Assembly (NCBI GenBank): GCA_903887275.1
Contig: CAISPD010000014.1
Coordinates: forward strand, 1-37,774
Reading direction: 5' to 3'
Length of the DNA: 37,774 nucleotides
Origin: an uncultured Mucilaginibacter sp.
Lineage (GTDB): Bacteria; Bacteroidota; Bacteroidia; Sphingobacteriales; Sphingobacteriaceae
Position numbers and translations under genes: made by a program. Positions 25,115 to 32,529 of this stretch are shown in pieces. The notes beneath the pieces were generated by a model. The model was given only the letters and a program-made list of their open reading frames with translations, was not told where the DNA came from and made no database searches. The first letter of the stretch is position 1; every line of letters begins with the position of its first letter.

Positions 25115-27226
25115 TTATCGTAGCAAATGAAAAGTAACGAAGCTGGCAACATATGCCAATACGGTCATATAGGCAAACTGAGCAGCCGGCCATCTCCAAT
25201 TCTTGGTTTCGCGGTAAACGACCGCAACGGTACTTGCACATTGCATGGCAAAGGCATAAAACATCATGAGTGAAAACGCTACTGCTGCTGTAAATACAGG
25301 ACTGCCATCGGGATTTTTTGCCGTTTGCATTTTTTGCTGAACAGATTCCATTTTTTCTGCATCGCCATCTACACTGTAAATGGTTGCCATAGTGCCAACA
25401 AATACTTCGCGGGCGGCAAAAGAGGTGATTAGAGCAATACCGATCTTCCAGTCGAAACCGAGTGGCCTTATAACGGGTTCTATTGTATGACCTAGCATAC
25501 CGGCATAAGAATTCTCCAGTTTTTCTGACGCGATAGCACGATGTAAATCATCGGCATTCATGTGCTGGGTATATTGAGATTGAGCGTATTTTTGTTCGAT
25601 CCGCTTAAACCTATCACCCGGTGCAAATGAAGCTAAAACCCAAAGGATTACTGAAACAGCAATGATCACTTTGCCTGCCTGTAATACAAATGCTTTTGAC
25701 CGATCGTACATCGTAAGTCCTACATTTTTCCATCTCGGCATACGGTAAACTGGCAACTCCATGATGAAATAGCCACGTTCACGCGATTTAAGAATGTACT
25801 TCATCACATAGGCAACAGTAACTGCCGATACCAGGCTAAACAGGTACATGCCAGTAAGCGCTAAACCCTGCAGGTTAAATATCCACCAAACATTTCGGCT
25901 TGGTACCACCAGTGCGATGAGTAATGTATATACTGGTAGTCGCGCCGAACAGGTAACCAATGGGGTAACCATAATGGTGATCATGCGGTCTTTCCAGTTC
26001 TCGATGTTACGGGTACTCATGATAGATGGCACAGCACAGGCAAAGCCACCAATAAGCGGCACAACAGATTTGCCATTGAGCCCAACTTTGCGCATGATGC
26101 GGTCCATCATAAAGGTTACGCGCGACATGTAGCCGGTATCTTCCAGTATAGATATAAATCCAAACAGAATGGCTATCTGCGGGATAAATACCATCACTCC
26201 GCTAAGGCCGCCCATCACACCATCCACCAGCAAACTGGTTAGAGGGCCCGAGGGCAATACATGGTGTAAGGATGATTGTGCCCAAACAAAGAAATCGCCA
26301 ATGAGCTTCATCGGGTAAGCCGACCAGGCAAATATCGACTGGAAAATAAATAGCAATATACCCAGAAATAAAACGAAACCGAATGTTTTATGGGTAAGTA
26401 CCCTGTCTATCCGGTTACTGATGGTTTGGTCCTGGGCGGTTTCTTTTTTGGTGACCGTGTCGTAAAGCAGGTCGTTGATAAAGTTATATCGCGCTATAGT
26501 CTCCGCAGCCTGCGATTTTTGGGAATGAAAACTGAATTCTTTCTCCAGTTCTTCAATGCGCTCACTTTGTTCTGGTGTTAAAAAATGCAGTGTCTCGTGC
26601 TGGTGCGCCAGCTGAAGCGCGAAATAGTGATTATCAATATGTAATTCTTCGCCAATTGTTGCTATCAGCTGTGGTGCCAGTACATCAACATCAATAGTAT
26701 TTTCCTGTAATGGAATTTTGTTGGCGAAGGCAATTGCTTCTTTTAATTTATCTATCCCTTCTCCCTTTCGTGCTGAAATTGGCACAACCGGAACCCCCAG
26801 TTTATTGGCAATGGCATTAACATCAATGGTTATTTCGGCTTTTTGAGCCATATCCATCATGTTGAGCGCTATAATTACCGGAACTTTCAAATCGGCCACC
26901 TGGGTATAAAGCAACAAGTTTCGCTTCAGGTTTGAGGCATCCAGTATAACAACAACCAGGTCGGGTTTTAACGGGTTTGAACGATCGGCAAGTACAGAGA
27001 AAACGATGGATTCGTCCCTGCTTTTGGGGTATAAACTGTAAGTGCCGGGAAGGTCAATGATTTGCGCGTTGCGCCCGTCACGAAGTTCGCAAATGCCGGT
27101 TTTTTTATCGACTGTAACACCAGGAAAATTACCAATTTTTTGATTAAGGCCGGTCAGTACGTTAAAAAGCGTTGATTTACCGGTATTAGGATTTCCTACA
27201 AGCGCAACTTTTATATCCGTATCCAC
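25115..27226 (-). CDS. feoB: Ferrous iron transporter FeoB
   Basis: This 703-residue inner-membrane transporter has an N-terminal GTPase: G1 GNPNTGKST at 11-19, G3 DLPGTYSL, G4 NMMD. A helical spacer follows, then the multi-helix permease with two Gate-type repeats (PLIGGFACAVPSIMSTR; ITSFAAREVFVGTMATIYSV). Length is normal for short FeoB forms. The start codon is GTG at 27226, since no ATG precedes MDTDIKVALVGN. It follows feoA by 12 bases and so is in one operon. It imports Fe2+. Confidence 0.95.
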   Translation of the reverse strand: MDTDIKVALVGNPNTGKSTLFNVLTGLNQKIGNFPGVTVDKKTGICELRDGRNAQIIDLPGTYSLYPKSRDESIVFSVLADRSNPLKPDLVVVILDASNLKRNLLLYTQVADLKVPVIIALNMMDMAQKAEITIDVNAIANKLGVPVVPISARKGEGIDKLKEAIAFANKIPLQENTIDVDVLAPQLIATIGEELHIDNHYFALQLAHQHETLHFLTPEQSERIEELEKEFSFHSQKSQAAETIARYNFINDLLYDTVTKKETAQDQTISNRIDRVLTHKTFGFVLFLGILLFIFQSIFAWSAYPMKLIGDFFVWAQSSLHHVLPSGPLTSLLVDGVMGGLSGVMVFIPQIAILFGFISILEDTGYMSRVTFMMDRIMRKVGLNGKSVVPLIGGFACAVPSIMSTRNIENWKDRMITIMVTPLVTCSARLPVYTLLIALVVPSRNVWWIFNLQGLALTGMYLFSLVSAVTVAYVMKYILKSRERGYFIMELPVYRMPRWKNVGLTMYDRSKAFVLQAGKVIIAVSVILWVLASFAPGDRFKRIEQKYAQSQYTQHMNADDLHRAIASEKLENSYAGMLGHTIEPVIRPLGFDWKIGIALITSFAAREVFVGTMATIYSVDGDAEKMESVQQKMQTAKNPDGSPVFTAAVAFSLMMFYAFAMQCASTVAVVYRETKNWRWPAAQFAYMTVLAYVASFVTFHLLR

Positions 27227-27238
27227 TGGGTAACAATA

Positions 27239-27454
27239 CTACTGCAGGATAATGGTTGAAGCTTCTCTTTTACGCAAACTTAGCTGGTAGCCTGAAACCT
27301 GGATAGCAATTGGATCGCCCAGGGGGGCAATTCTTGAAACCCGCACTTCCTCGCCGGGCAGGCAACCCATTTCCATTAATTTGACCGACATTTCAAGATC
27401 GGTAAATTCTTTAACTATGCCTGATTGACCTACTTCAAGTTGCGAAAGTCTCAT
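27239..27454 (-). CDS. feoA: FeoA family protein
   Basis: This 71-residue SH3-like protein supports FeoB-mediated Fe2+ uptake. The residues LMEMGCLPGEEVRVSRIAPLGDPIAIQVSGYQLSLRKREA follow the FeoA consensus. It is directly upstream of feoB. A strong two-part promoter lies 24-55 bases upstream. No clear Fur box was recognised. Confidence 0.93.
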   Translation of the reverse strand: MRLSQLEVGQSGIVKEFTDLEMSVKLMEMGCLPGEEVRVSRIAPLGDPIAIQVSGYQLSLRKREASTIILQ

Positions 27455-27477
27455 TATTATGCTGCTTAAATGCGAAA

Positions 27478-27509
27478 CAAATGTAGGCCTTATTTATATT
27501 AAATCCAAA
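27478..27509 (-). promoter_or_regulatory. Promoter of feoAB
   Basis: On the minus strand TTTG (27506-27509) is separated by exactly 20 bases from TACATTTG (27478-27485), matching the Bacteroidota -33/-7 consensus and spacing. The leader to the feoA ATG would be about 15-20 bases. It is one of the two best promoters in the window. Confidence 0.7.
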
Positions 27510-27552
27510 TAAGAAGAAATGACCCTCGTCACTTTTTACCTTCGGCTTACCT

Positions 27553-27696
27553 TTAAACGTAACGAAGATGATTGCTGGAATGGGTAACCGGAATATTTTT
27601 GCTGAAATGCGGACATCCGCAGTCCTTTTTAAAGATGCCACAGGAACTAAGGCCCAGGAGGGCGGCAGCTGCAAATAAGTATTTAATTTTTTTCAT
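27553..27696 (-). CDS. 47-residue cysteine-containing lipoprotein
   Basis: This small protein has a clear lipoprotein signal: MKKIKYLFAAAALLGLSSC with the lipobox LSSC/G, giving lipidation at Cys19. The mature peptide is only 29 residues and contains CGIFKKDCGCPHF, a CxC-type pair that could bind a metal. The ATG at 27696 overlaps the last 14 bases of the VanZ gene, so it is probably translated by coupling. It lies between VanZ and feoA and reads the same way. Family not recognised with certainty; similar short Bacteroidota lipoproteins are known. Confidence 0.75.
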   Translation of the reverse strand: MKKIKYLFAAAALLGLSSCGIFKKDCGCPHFSKNIPVTHSSNHLRYV

Positions 27697-28078
27697 GACC
27701 CAATGCTCTTTGTATGATCAAAATGCTAAAAGCCGCCATACCTGCGCCGATAGCATCCGATAAAAAATCCCCCCATTCACCGCTGCGCCAGGTAAAGATA
27801 GTGCGTTGCAATAGCTCTATCAAACCTCCGTACACAATTGCGGCTGCGGTTAATACAATTGCAGATTTATACGGAAGAATCTTAAGCTTTTGTTGCCTGA
27901 TAGTGCCGTTGCACGAAAATATAACCAAAACAAAGAAAAGGCCGCAGTGTGTAACCTTGTCAAATCCGGTAAAGAAGAAGGAAGAACGGCCTACATGGCC
28001 TAGGTTAACTGCGCAAATGAATAAAATAAATAATGCCCACAAAATTGTGAGCTTATGATATTTTAATACAGGCAGCAC
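27683..28078 (-). CDS. VanZ-like membrane protein
   Basis: This 131-residue protein has four predicted membrane helices and the VanZ-like pattern FDKVTHCGLFFVLVIF and GGLIELLQ...RSGEWGDFLSDAIGAGMA. VanZ relatives occur widely and their role is mostly unknown; the enterococcal member gives low teicoplanin resistance. The start is GTG at 28078, whose G is the last base of the gcvH stop codon (TAGTG). Its end overlaps the lipoprotein gene. The overlaps suggest one coupled operon. Confidence 0.85.
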   Translation of the reverse strand: MLPVLKYHKLTILWALFILFICAVNLGHVGRSSFFFTGFDKVTHCGLFFVLVIFSCNGTIRQQKLKILPYKSAIVLTAAAIVYGGLIELLQRTIFTWRSGEWGDFLSDAIGAGMAAFSILIIQRALGHEKN

Positions 28079-28458
28079 TAAGCGCCTACCAGCGATTTAT
28101 ATTCATCGGCAGAAAGCAGACCTGCTATCTCGGATGCATCGGCAACTGTTATTTTTACCATCCAGCCATCGCCATATGGGTCGGAGTTTACCAGCTCCGG
28201 ACTGCTATCCAGAGCAGAATTGATCTCGGTTACTGTACCGGTCAATGGCATAAAAAGGTCAGAAACTGTTTTTACTGCTTCAACGGTACCAAAGGTATCT
28301 TCCCGGGCAACTTCATTTCCTACCGAAGGAATATCAACATATACAATGTCGCCTAATTCGCGCTGTGCAAATTCGGTGATGCCTACAGTAGCGCTATCGC
28401 CTTCAATTTTGATCCACTCGTGGTCTTTGGTGTATTTTAGTTCAGCAGGAAAACTCAT
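28078..28458 (-). CDS. gcvH: Glycine cleavage system H protein
   Basis: This 126-residue lipoyl carrier shuttles the aminomethyl group between the P, T and L proteins. The family blocks [32 protein letters not shown] and the lipoyl lysine in [13 protein letters not shown] are all visible. The ATG at 28458 is chosen over an upstream in-frame ATG because it gives the standard [15 protein letters not shown]. The other gcv genes are not in the window. It is the first gene of a three-gene overlapping unit with VanZ and the small lipoprotein. Confidence 0.96.
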   Translation of the reverse strand: MSFPAELKYTKDHEWIKIEGDSATVGITEFAQRELGDIVYVDIPSVGNEVAREDTFGTVEAVKTVSDLFMPLTGTVTEINSALDSSPELVNSDPYGDGWMVKITVADASEIAGLLSADEYKSLVGA

Positions 28459-28479
28459 ATTGATCTGTTTTTTCAGCTC

Positions 28480-28487
28480 CAAAAATA
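28480..28487 (-). promoter_or_regulatory. -7 element of the gcvH unit (TATTTTTG)
   Basis: This is an exact TAnnTTTG match 21 bases upstream of the gcvH ATG at 28458. No exact -33 TTTG was found. Confidence 0.4.
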
Positions 28488-28784
28488 ATAAAACTTATCT
28501 AAGAAACGCGATAAAAAAGGCATTCAAAAAAGCAGGTAAAACTTGGGATATGTTTTTAAAAGATAAGCCTCCGGACTATAGGATCGCTCCTCTGCAAATA
28601 CATTTGGAGTATTCAAAATAACAGGGCATGGTGTAGAGAAAAAGAACGGTTTCTCCGGGGGGCTGGCATTAGTCTTTCTAATGATTATATTTATCGCCTT
28701 TAGATGCAAAGGAGAATTTTTTAGCCTCAGCATATAATATTCTGCTTTAGCAAAGCGACCAAATAAAAAAAAAGAAAAATAGCT
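28488..28784. other. Spacer between gcvH and the oxidoreductase gene
   Basis: No gene is supported here. A plus-strand frame at about 28510-28620 ends ...YRIAPLQIHLEYSK and has a coding-like look but no start signal or recognised family; it may be a relic. An A-rich tract precedes the ATG at 28785. Confidence 0.4.
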
Positions 28785-29801
28785 ATGTCAAACCCTATTT
28801 CAACAGGCATATTGGCCTATGGTATGTCGGGCCGTGTATTCCAGGGTCCTTTCATTTCGCTTAATCCCGGCTTTGACCTGAAGGCCGTTGTTGAACGCCA
28901 TGAAAAAAAGGCCCATCTCGACTTACCGGGCATCATCAGTTATGATGCTGTTGATGACCTAATCAATGATAGCAGTATCGAACTTGTTGTTGTAAATACG
29001 CCGCCGGTAACGCATGTTGAATACGTTAAAAAAGCTTTACTGGCTGGTAAACATGTTTTGGTTGAAAAGCCCATCGCCATCACTACTGCCGAAGTATTGG
29101 CTTTGTATGATCTGGCGCGCGAAACCGGTAAACATTTGTTTGTGTTTCAAAACCGGCGTTGGGATAGTGATTTTGTATCCCTGAAAAAGGTGATCGAAAG
29201 TGGCAGGCTGGGCAGCCTTATTGAGGTGCATCTGCGCTTTGATAGATATAAGGCGGCACTTAGCACAAAACTATTTAAAGAAACCAAAGGGCTACCGGGC
29301 AATGGACTGGTATATGACCTTAGTCCGCATTTGATCGATCAGGCGATCAGTCTGTTTGGCAAGCCATTGTCTTTTACCAAAACAACCGGCATTTTCCGCC
29401 AGAATTCGGAAGTGGTAGATTACTTCCATATGCATTTGAAGTATCCCGGGCAATTGAATGTTTTTCTGACCTCGGGTTTACTCATCGCGCAGCCTACGCC
29501 ATCGTTTGTGGCACATGGCACCCTGGGCTCATTTCAAAAAAATCGGGTCGATGTACAGGAGGCTCAGTTAGAAAATGGCATCTGGCCAAATGATCCTGCG
29601 TATGGCTTTGAGCCGGAAGGTGAGGAAGGGATATTAACAACTATCAATGCTGATGGCGAAAAGCAGGTTGAAATTATTCCATCAGAACGTGGAAACTATA
29701 TGCATTTATTTGATGCGGTACATCATACACTTCGCAATAATGCGTTATACCCGATAACGGAGGAGCATATAGCCTGGCAGATGGAAATACTGGTGGGTTA
29801 A
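28785..29801 (+). CDS. Gfo/Idh/MocA family oxidoreductase
   Basis: This 338-residue NAD(P)-dependent dehydrogenase has an N-terminal Rossmann fold with GILAYGMSGRVF, then AGKHVLVEKPIAIT (the catalytic-site EKP motif) near residue 90, and a C-terminal Gfo/Idh alpha/beta domain with the LVYDLSPHLIDQAISLFG block. It resembles E. coli YdgJ/YhhX-type scyllo-inositol dehydrogenase relatives; the sugar or polyol substrate is not determinable. It is followed after 39 bases by a thioredoxin-like gene on the same strand. Confidence 0.9.
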   Translation: MSNPISTGILAYGMSGRVFQGPFISLNPGFDLKAVVERHEKKAHLDLPGIISYDAVDDLINDSSIELVVVNTPPVTHVEYVKKALLAGKHVLVEKPIAITTAEVLALYDLARETGKHLFVFQNRRWDSDFVSLKKVIESGRLGSLIEVHLRFDRYKAALSTKLFKETKGLPGNGLVYDLSPHLIDQAISLFGKPLSFTKTTGIFRQNSEVVDYFHMHLKYPGQLNVFLTSGLLIAQPTPSFVAHGTLGSFQKNRVDVQEAQLENGIWPNDPAYGFEPEGEEGILTTINADGEKQVEIIPSERGNYMHLFDAVHHTLRNNALYPITEEHIAWQMEILVG

Positions 29802-29840
29802 GCCAGATCAGTTTCACCTAATTCATTACCTTTACAACGC

Positions 29841-30341
29841 ATGAAAAAGATCGTTTTACTATTCAGTTTTATTATAGCCGTTAGCTTTACAAAAGCGCAA
29901 AGTACACCGCAGCAGAATATAGATAAGATACCGCCTTTCAAAATACTTAAAGCTGATAGCACCTGGTTTTCGGTGGCTAACCTGCAAAAAGGTAAGCCGG
30001 TAATGATTATTTATTTTTCGCCCGATTGCAGCCATTGCCAGCATATGATGTACGAAATGAAGCCGAAGATGAAGCAATTCAGTAAGGTACAGATCGTGAT
30101 GGTTACTTTTACTGATTACAACAGGTTAGCCATGATCAGAAATTTTGTCCGCGATTTCGACCTGGCAAAATATCACAACCTAACAGTAGGCACCGAAGCG
30201 CGTACTTACCTGGTTCAAAGGTATTACCATGTAAGTACCACCCCATACGTTGCTATTTATGATCGGAACGGAAAACTCGTGAAGGCATTTGACAAACTTC
30301 CGCCAATAGATACCCTGGCAGCAACCATCAAAAAAGGTTAA
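29841..30341 (+). CDS. Secreted thioredoxin-fold protein (TlpA-like)
   Basis: This 166-residue protein has a signal peptide (about 1-19, ending TKA/Q), then a thioredoxin fold with the redox motif CSHC (about 60-63) in IIYFSPDCSHCQHMM, and the cis-proline region TTPYVAIYD. It probably reduces or makes disulfides in the periplasm. A TACCTTTA sequence shortly before the ATG is one base off the -7 consensus. It ends just before a strong terminator. The partner proteins are unknown. Confidence 0.88.
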   Translation: MKKIVLLFSFIIAVSFTKAQSTPQQNIDKIPPFKILKADSTWFSVANLQKGKPVMIIYFSPDCSHCQHMMYEMKPKMKQFSKVQIVMVTFTDYNRLAMIRNFVRDFDLAKYHNLTVGTEARTYLVQRYYHVSTTPYVAIYDRNGKLVKAFDKLPPIDTLAATIKKG

Positions 30342-30351
30342 AACCTATACC

Positions 30352-30386
30352 AAAAGATAAAAGCCCTAACAGGGCTTTTATCTTTT
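30352..30386. terminator. Very strong bidirectional terminator
   Basis: The 16-base arms AAAAGATAAAAGCCCT (30352-30367) and AGGGCTTTTATCTTTT (30371-30386) pair perfectly around AAC. The T-rich right arm serves the thioredoxin gene, and the A-rich left arm serves the converging transglutaminase operon. Confidence 0.85.
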
Positions 30387-30423
30387 AAAACAAATATTTA
30401 AAATCCTTCATCCTTCACCTTCT

Positions 30424-30444
30424 ACATTCCGCAATTGACATTCC
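30424..30444 (-). repeat. 21-base repeat, copy 1
   Basis: The reverse complement is GGAATGTCAATTGCGGAATG plus T; 20 of 21 bases match 32427-32447 in opposite orientation. The surrounding bases are similar CCTTCATCC/CATTCCGC-type low-complexity DNA. It lies downstream of the transglutaminase gene. Confidence 0.65.
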
Positions 30445-30464
30445 GCACTCCGCATTCCTTTCAC

Positions 30465-31448
30465 CTATTGCTGCTGCTGTTGCTGCTGCTGCAACATCTC
30501 CATATAAAGTTGGTAGCTATTTTTTGGCCGGTCATCTACTGGCTTAAATTCGGGTACTCTTGGACTTTCATCCTGTAAAAAGGTACCGTGATGCACTTCA
30601 TCTTCGTAGCCAACGGATACCGCCACTTCAAGTTTATGGTCTGATGAGCCTTTGTATACGCCCCGTACCGGTGAGCAATCCAGAAAATTACGACCAACTG
30701 CCAGGCGCACATGGGTATCATTGGCCACGCAGTTATTGGTAGGATCTATTCCCAGCCAGCCATAGTCGGGTATATAAGCTTCGGCCCAGGCATGGGTTGC
30801 GCCTTCACCACGTAATGTATGGTGACGATTGGTGCAGATATAACCGCTCACGTACCTGGCTGGTATATTCACCAAACGGAGCATGATGGTGAGGATATGG
30901 GCAAAATCCTGGCAAACGCCGGCTTTCAATGTCCATATCTCATCCATGGTTGTTTCAACGGTAGTAACGCCTTTTACGTATTCAAAATTTTCGTACACGT
31001 AACGGCAGAACCTCAACGCAACCTGAGAAGGAGTGTCTTCCTTAGCGCGTTCGGATTTGACAATGGCCTGCAGTTCTTTTATACCGTCAAAGTATTCGGG
31101 CTTTAAAAAGTCTATATAGGGCACCATGTGCGCAAGGCGTTTCAAATCTTCCCATTGTTGTTCGGGGAATATGTCATTGCCTGGCAAAGGTCTTTGGCGG
31201 GTTGTTACAGATATCCTTGAGCTGATGGTCAGGTTTGTATGCGGATTGCTATGGGTAAAAGTTCCCACCTGGTTGCCGTAATAATCGATAAAAGTATCAA
31301 CCACCGGGTCGCCGGTAATATTTAGTTCCTGGCGAATAACTTCCTGGTATTCATCGCTGATCGGATACAAAATGATCTGATTTGCACTGTCGCGTACCGG
31401 ACTTGGGTAAGTATATCGGGTAATGTGCTCTATTCTGAAATCAGGCAT
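30465..31448 (-). CDS. Transglutaminase-like protease-fold protein
   Basis: This 327-residue protein has a Bact_transglu_N-like beta domain (about 1-90) and a transglutaminase core with the triad C179 (AGVCQDFAH), H219 (GATHAWAEA) and D235 (GIDPTN). No signal peptide or membrane segment is present, so it is probably cytoplasmic. The C-terminus ends with eight Gln in a row, coded by a CTG/TTG trinucleotide tract. It lies 24 bases after the alpha-E gene, forming the third member of the ATP-grasp trio. Activity could be peptide cleavage or amide exchange; not known. Confidence 0.9.
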   Translation of the reverse strand: MPDFRIEHITRYTYPSPVRDSANQIILYPISDEYQEVIRQELNITGDPVVDTFIDYYGNQVGTFTHSNPHTNLTISSRISVTTRQRPLPGNDIFPEQQWEDLKRLAHMVPYIDFLKPEYFDGIKELQAIVKSERAKEDTPSQVALRFCRYVYENFEYVKGVTTVETTMDEIWTLKAGVCQDFAHILTIMLRLVNIPARYVSGYICTNRHHTLRGEGATHAWAEAYIPDYGWLGIDPTNNCVANDTHVRLAVGRNFLDCSPVRGVYKGSSDHKLEVAVSVGYEDEVHHGTFLQDESPRVPEFKPVDDRPKNSYQLYMEMLQQQQQQQQ

Positions 31449-31472
31449 ATCGGTAGACTAATAATTGGTTTA

Positions 31473-32405
31473 TCAGGAATTCGCAAAATAGTGAATATTG
31501 AGGGCATCACCAATCCCAAATAACTGGGTTCGTATCTGTGTGAGGAAAGTGTGCAAACCTTCATCTTCAATGGTCTTTACAGAACTGTAACGAATATGGC
31601 TCTGCAGCCTGCCGATCAGGAATGATAATTCGCGTGAACTATCCAGATTACTATCGCTTTTCAGACGTTCAAAATAACGTTGTATGTGATTTACCGAGTA
31701 GATCACTGACCGTGGGAAATCGTTATTTAACACTACCTGCTCCAAAACGTTTTCGGCTTCAAAACCTGTTCGGTAGGTTTTCAGGTAGATCTCGTATCCG
31801 CCAAGTGAAAGCAGCAGGTGTTTCCAGTAAGTTGTATCGCCCAACAGATCCGGGTTTTCGTCTATCGATACAAATTTTGTGTCGAGGATGTCAACGGATT
31901 GGATACCCCGCTCGAGGTAAGCACCGATGTTCATAAAGCTACGACCTTCGCCACGTTCCATTGTAATTTCAACGGTGCCGTAATATAACATCACCTGTTT
32001 GATGAGCACATCCAGAACACCGATAGGGTCGTCTTTTTTCAAGGCATTATCCAGTCGGTTATCTTTTACGGTATGATAATACTCGTTCAGGCATTGCCAA
32101 AGGTCTTTCGTGATATGTTCCTGTACACCCCGGGCGTTCTCGCGGGCGAAAGTGATGATATTAAGGATAGAATTCGGATTGTTTTTGCCGGTAACCATAT
32201 ACCGGATAACAGCGCGACTATCATTGCCCAATTTGGCTGTTTCTACATCGTGACCGGCAAATATCCGTATGATCGGTTCCCAGGTAAACTCTTGAACCGT
32301 ATCCTGCGACGAAGCGTAGTTGATCTTGAGCATCCGCAAAATACCGTCGCTTCGCTCAACATAACGACTTAACCAATACAAACTTGATGCTACGCGGCTT
32401 AACAT
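31473..32405 (-). CDS. Alpha-E domain protein (DUF403)
   Basis: This 310-residue, mostly helical protein has the N-terminal MLSRVASSLYWLSRYVERSDGILRML motif of the alpha-E (DUF403) family. No enzymatic motif is known for this fold. It is nearly always encoded with a circularly permuted ATP-grasp protein and often with a transglutaminase, as here. It lies 124 bases downstream of the ATP-grasp gene, across a low-complexity repeat, and 24 bases upstream of the transglutaminase. A partner or scaffold role is an inference. Confidence 0.9.
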   Translation of the reverse strand: MLSRVASSLYWLSRYVERSDGILRMLKINYASSQDTVQEFTWEPIIRIFAGHDVETAKLGNDSRAVIRYMVTGKNNPNSILNIITFARENARGVQEHITKDLWQCLNEYYHTVKDNRLDNALKKDDPIGVLDVLIKQVMLYYGTVEITMERGEGRSFMNIGAYLERGIQSVDILDTKFVSIDENPDLLGDTTYWKHLLLSLGGYEIYLKTYRTGFEAENVLEQVVLNNDFPRSVIYSVNHIQRYFERLKSDSNLDSSRELSFLIGRLQSHIRYSSVKTIEDEGLHTFLTQIRTQLFGIGDALNIHYFANS

Positions 32406-32413
32406 GCTTTTTT

Positions 32414-32528
32414 AATTTCGGAATCCGGAATGTCAATTTCGGAATGTTGATTTTCCATCCTGGATTATTTATATTATTTAAACTACTATTATTCAACCCA
32501 ATGCCCAATGACTAATGGCTGATGACCA
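32414..32528. repeat. Low-complexity repeat between ATP-grasp and alpha-E genes
   Basis: It contains AATTTCGGAAT twice (32414-32424, 32435-32445) and the second copy of the 21-base repeat at 32427-32447. It ends with CCAATG/TAATGG/TGATGACCAAT units at about 32498-32528. The tract separates the two operon genes; it might terminate part of the transcripts or act only as spacer. Confidence 0.6.
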
Positions 32529-32529
32529 A

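Noticed and set aside
28510-28621. Plus-strand frame ending ...YRIAPLQIHLEYSK
   Set aside because: It is short, without a start signal or recognised family; at most a gene remnant.
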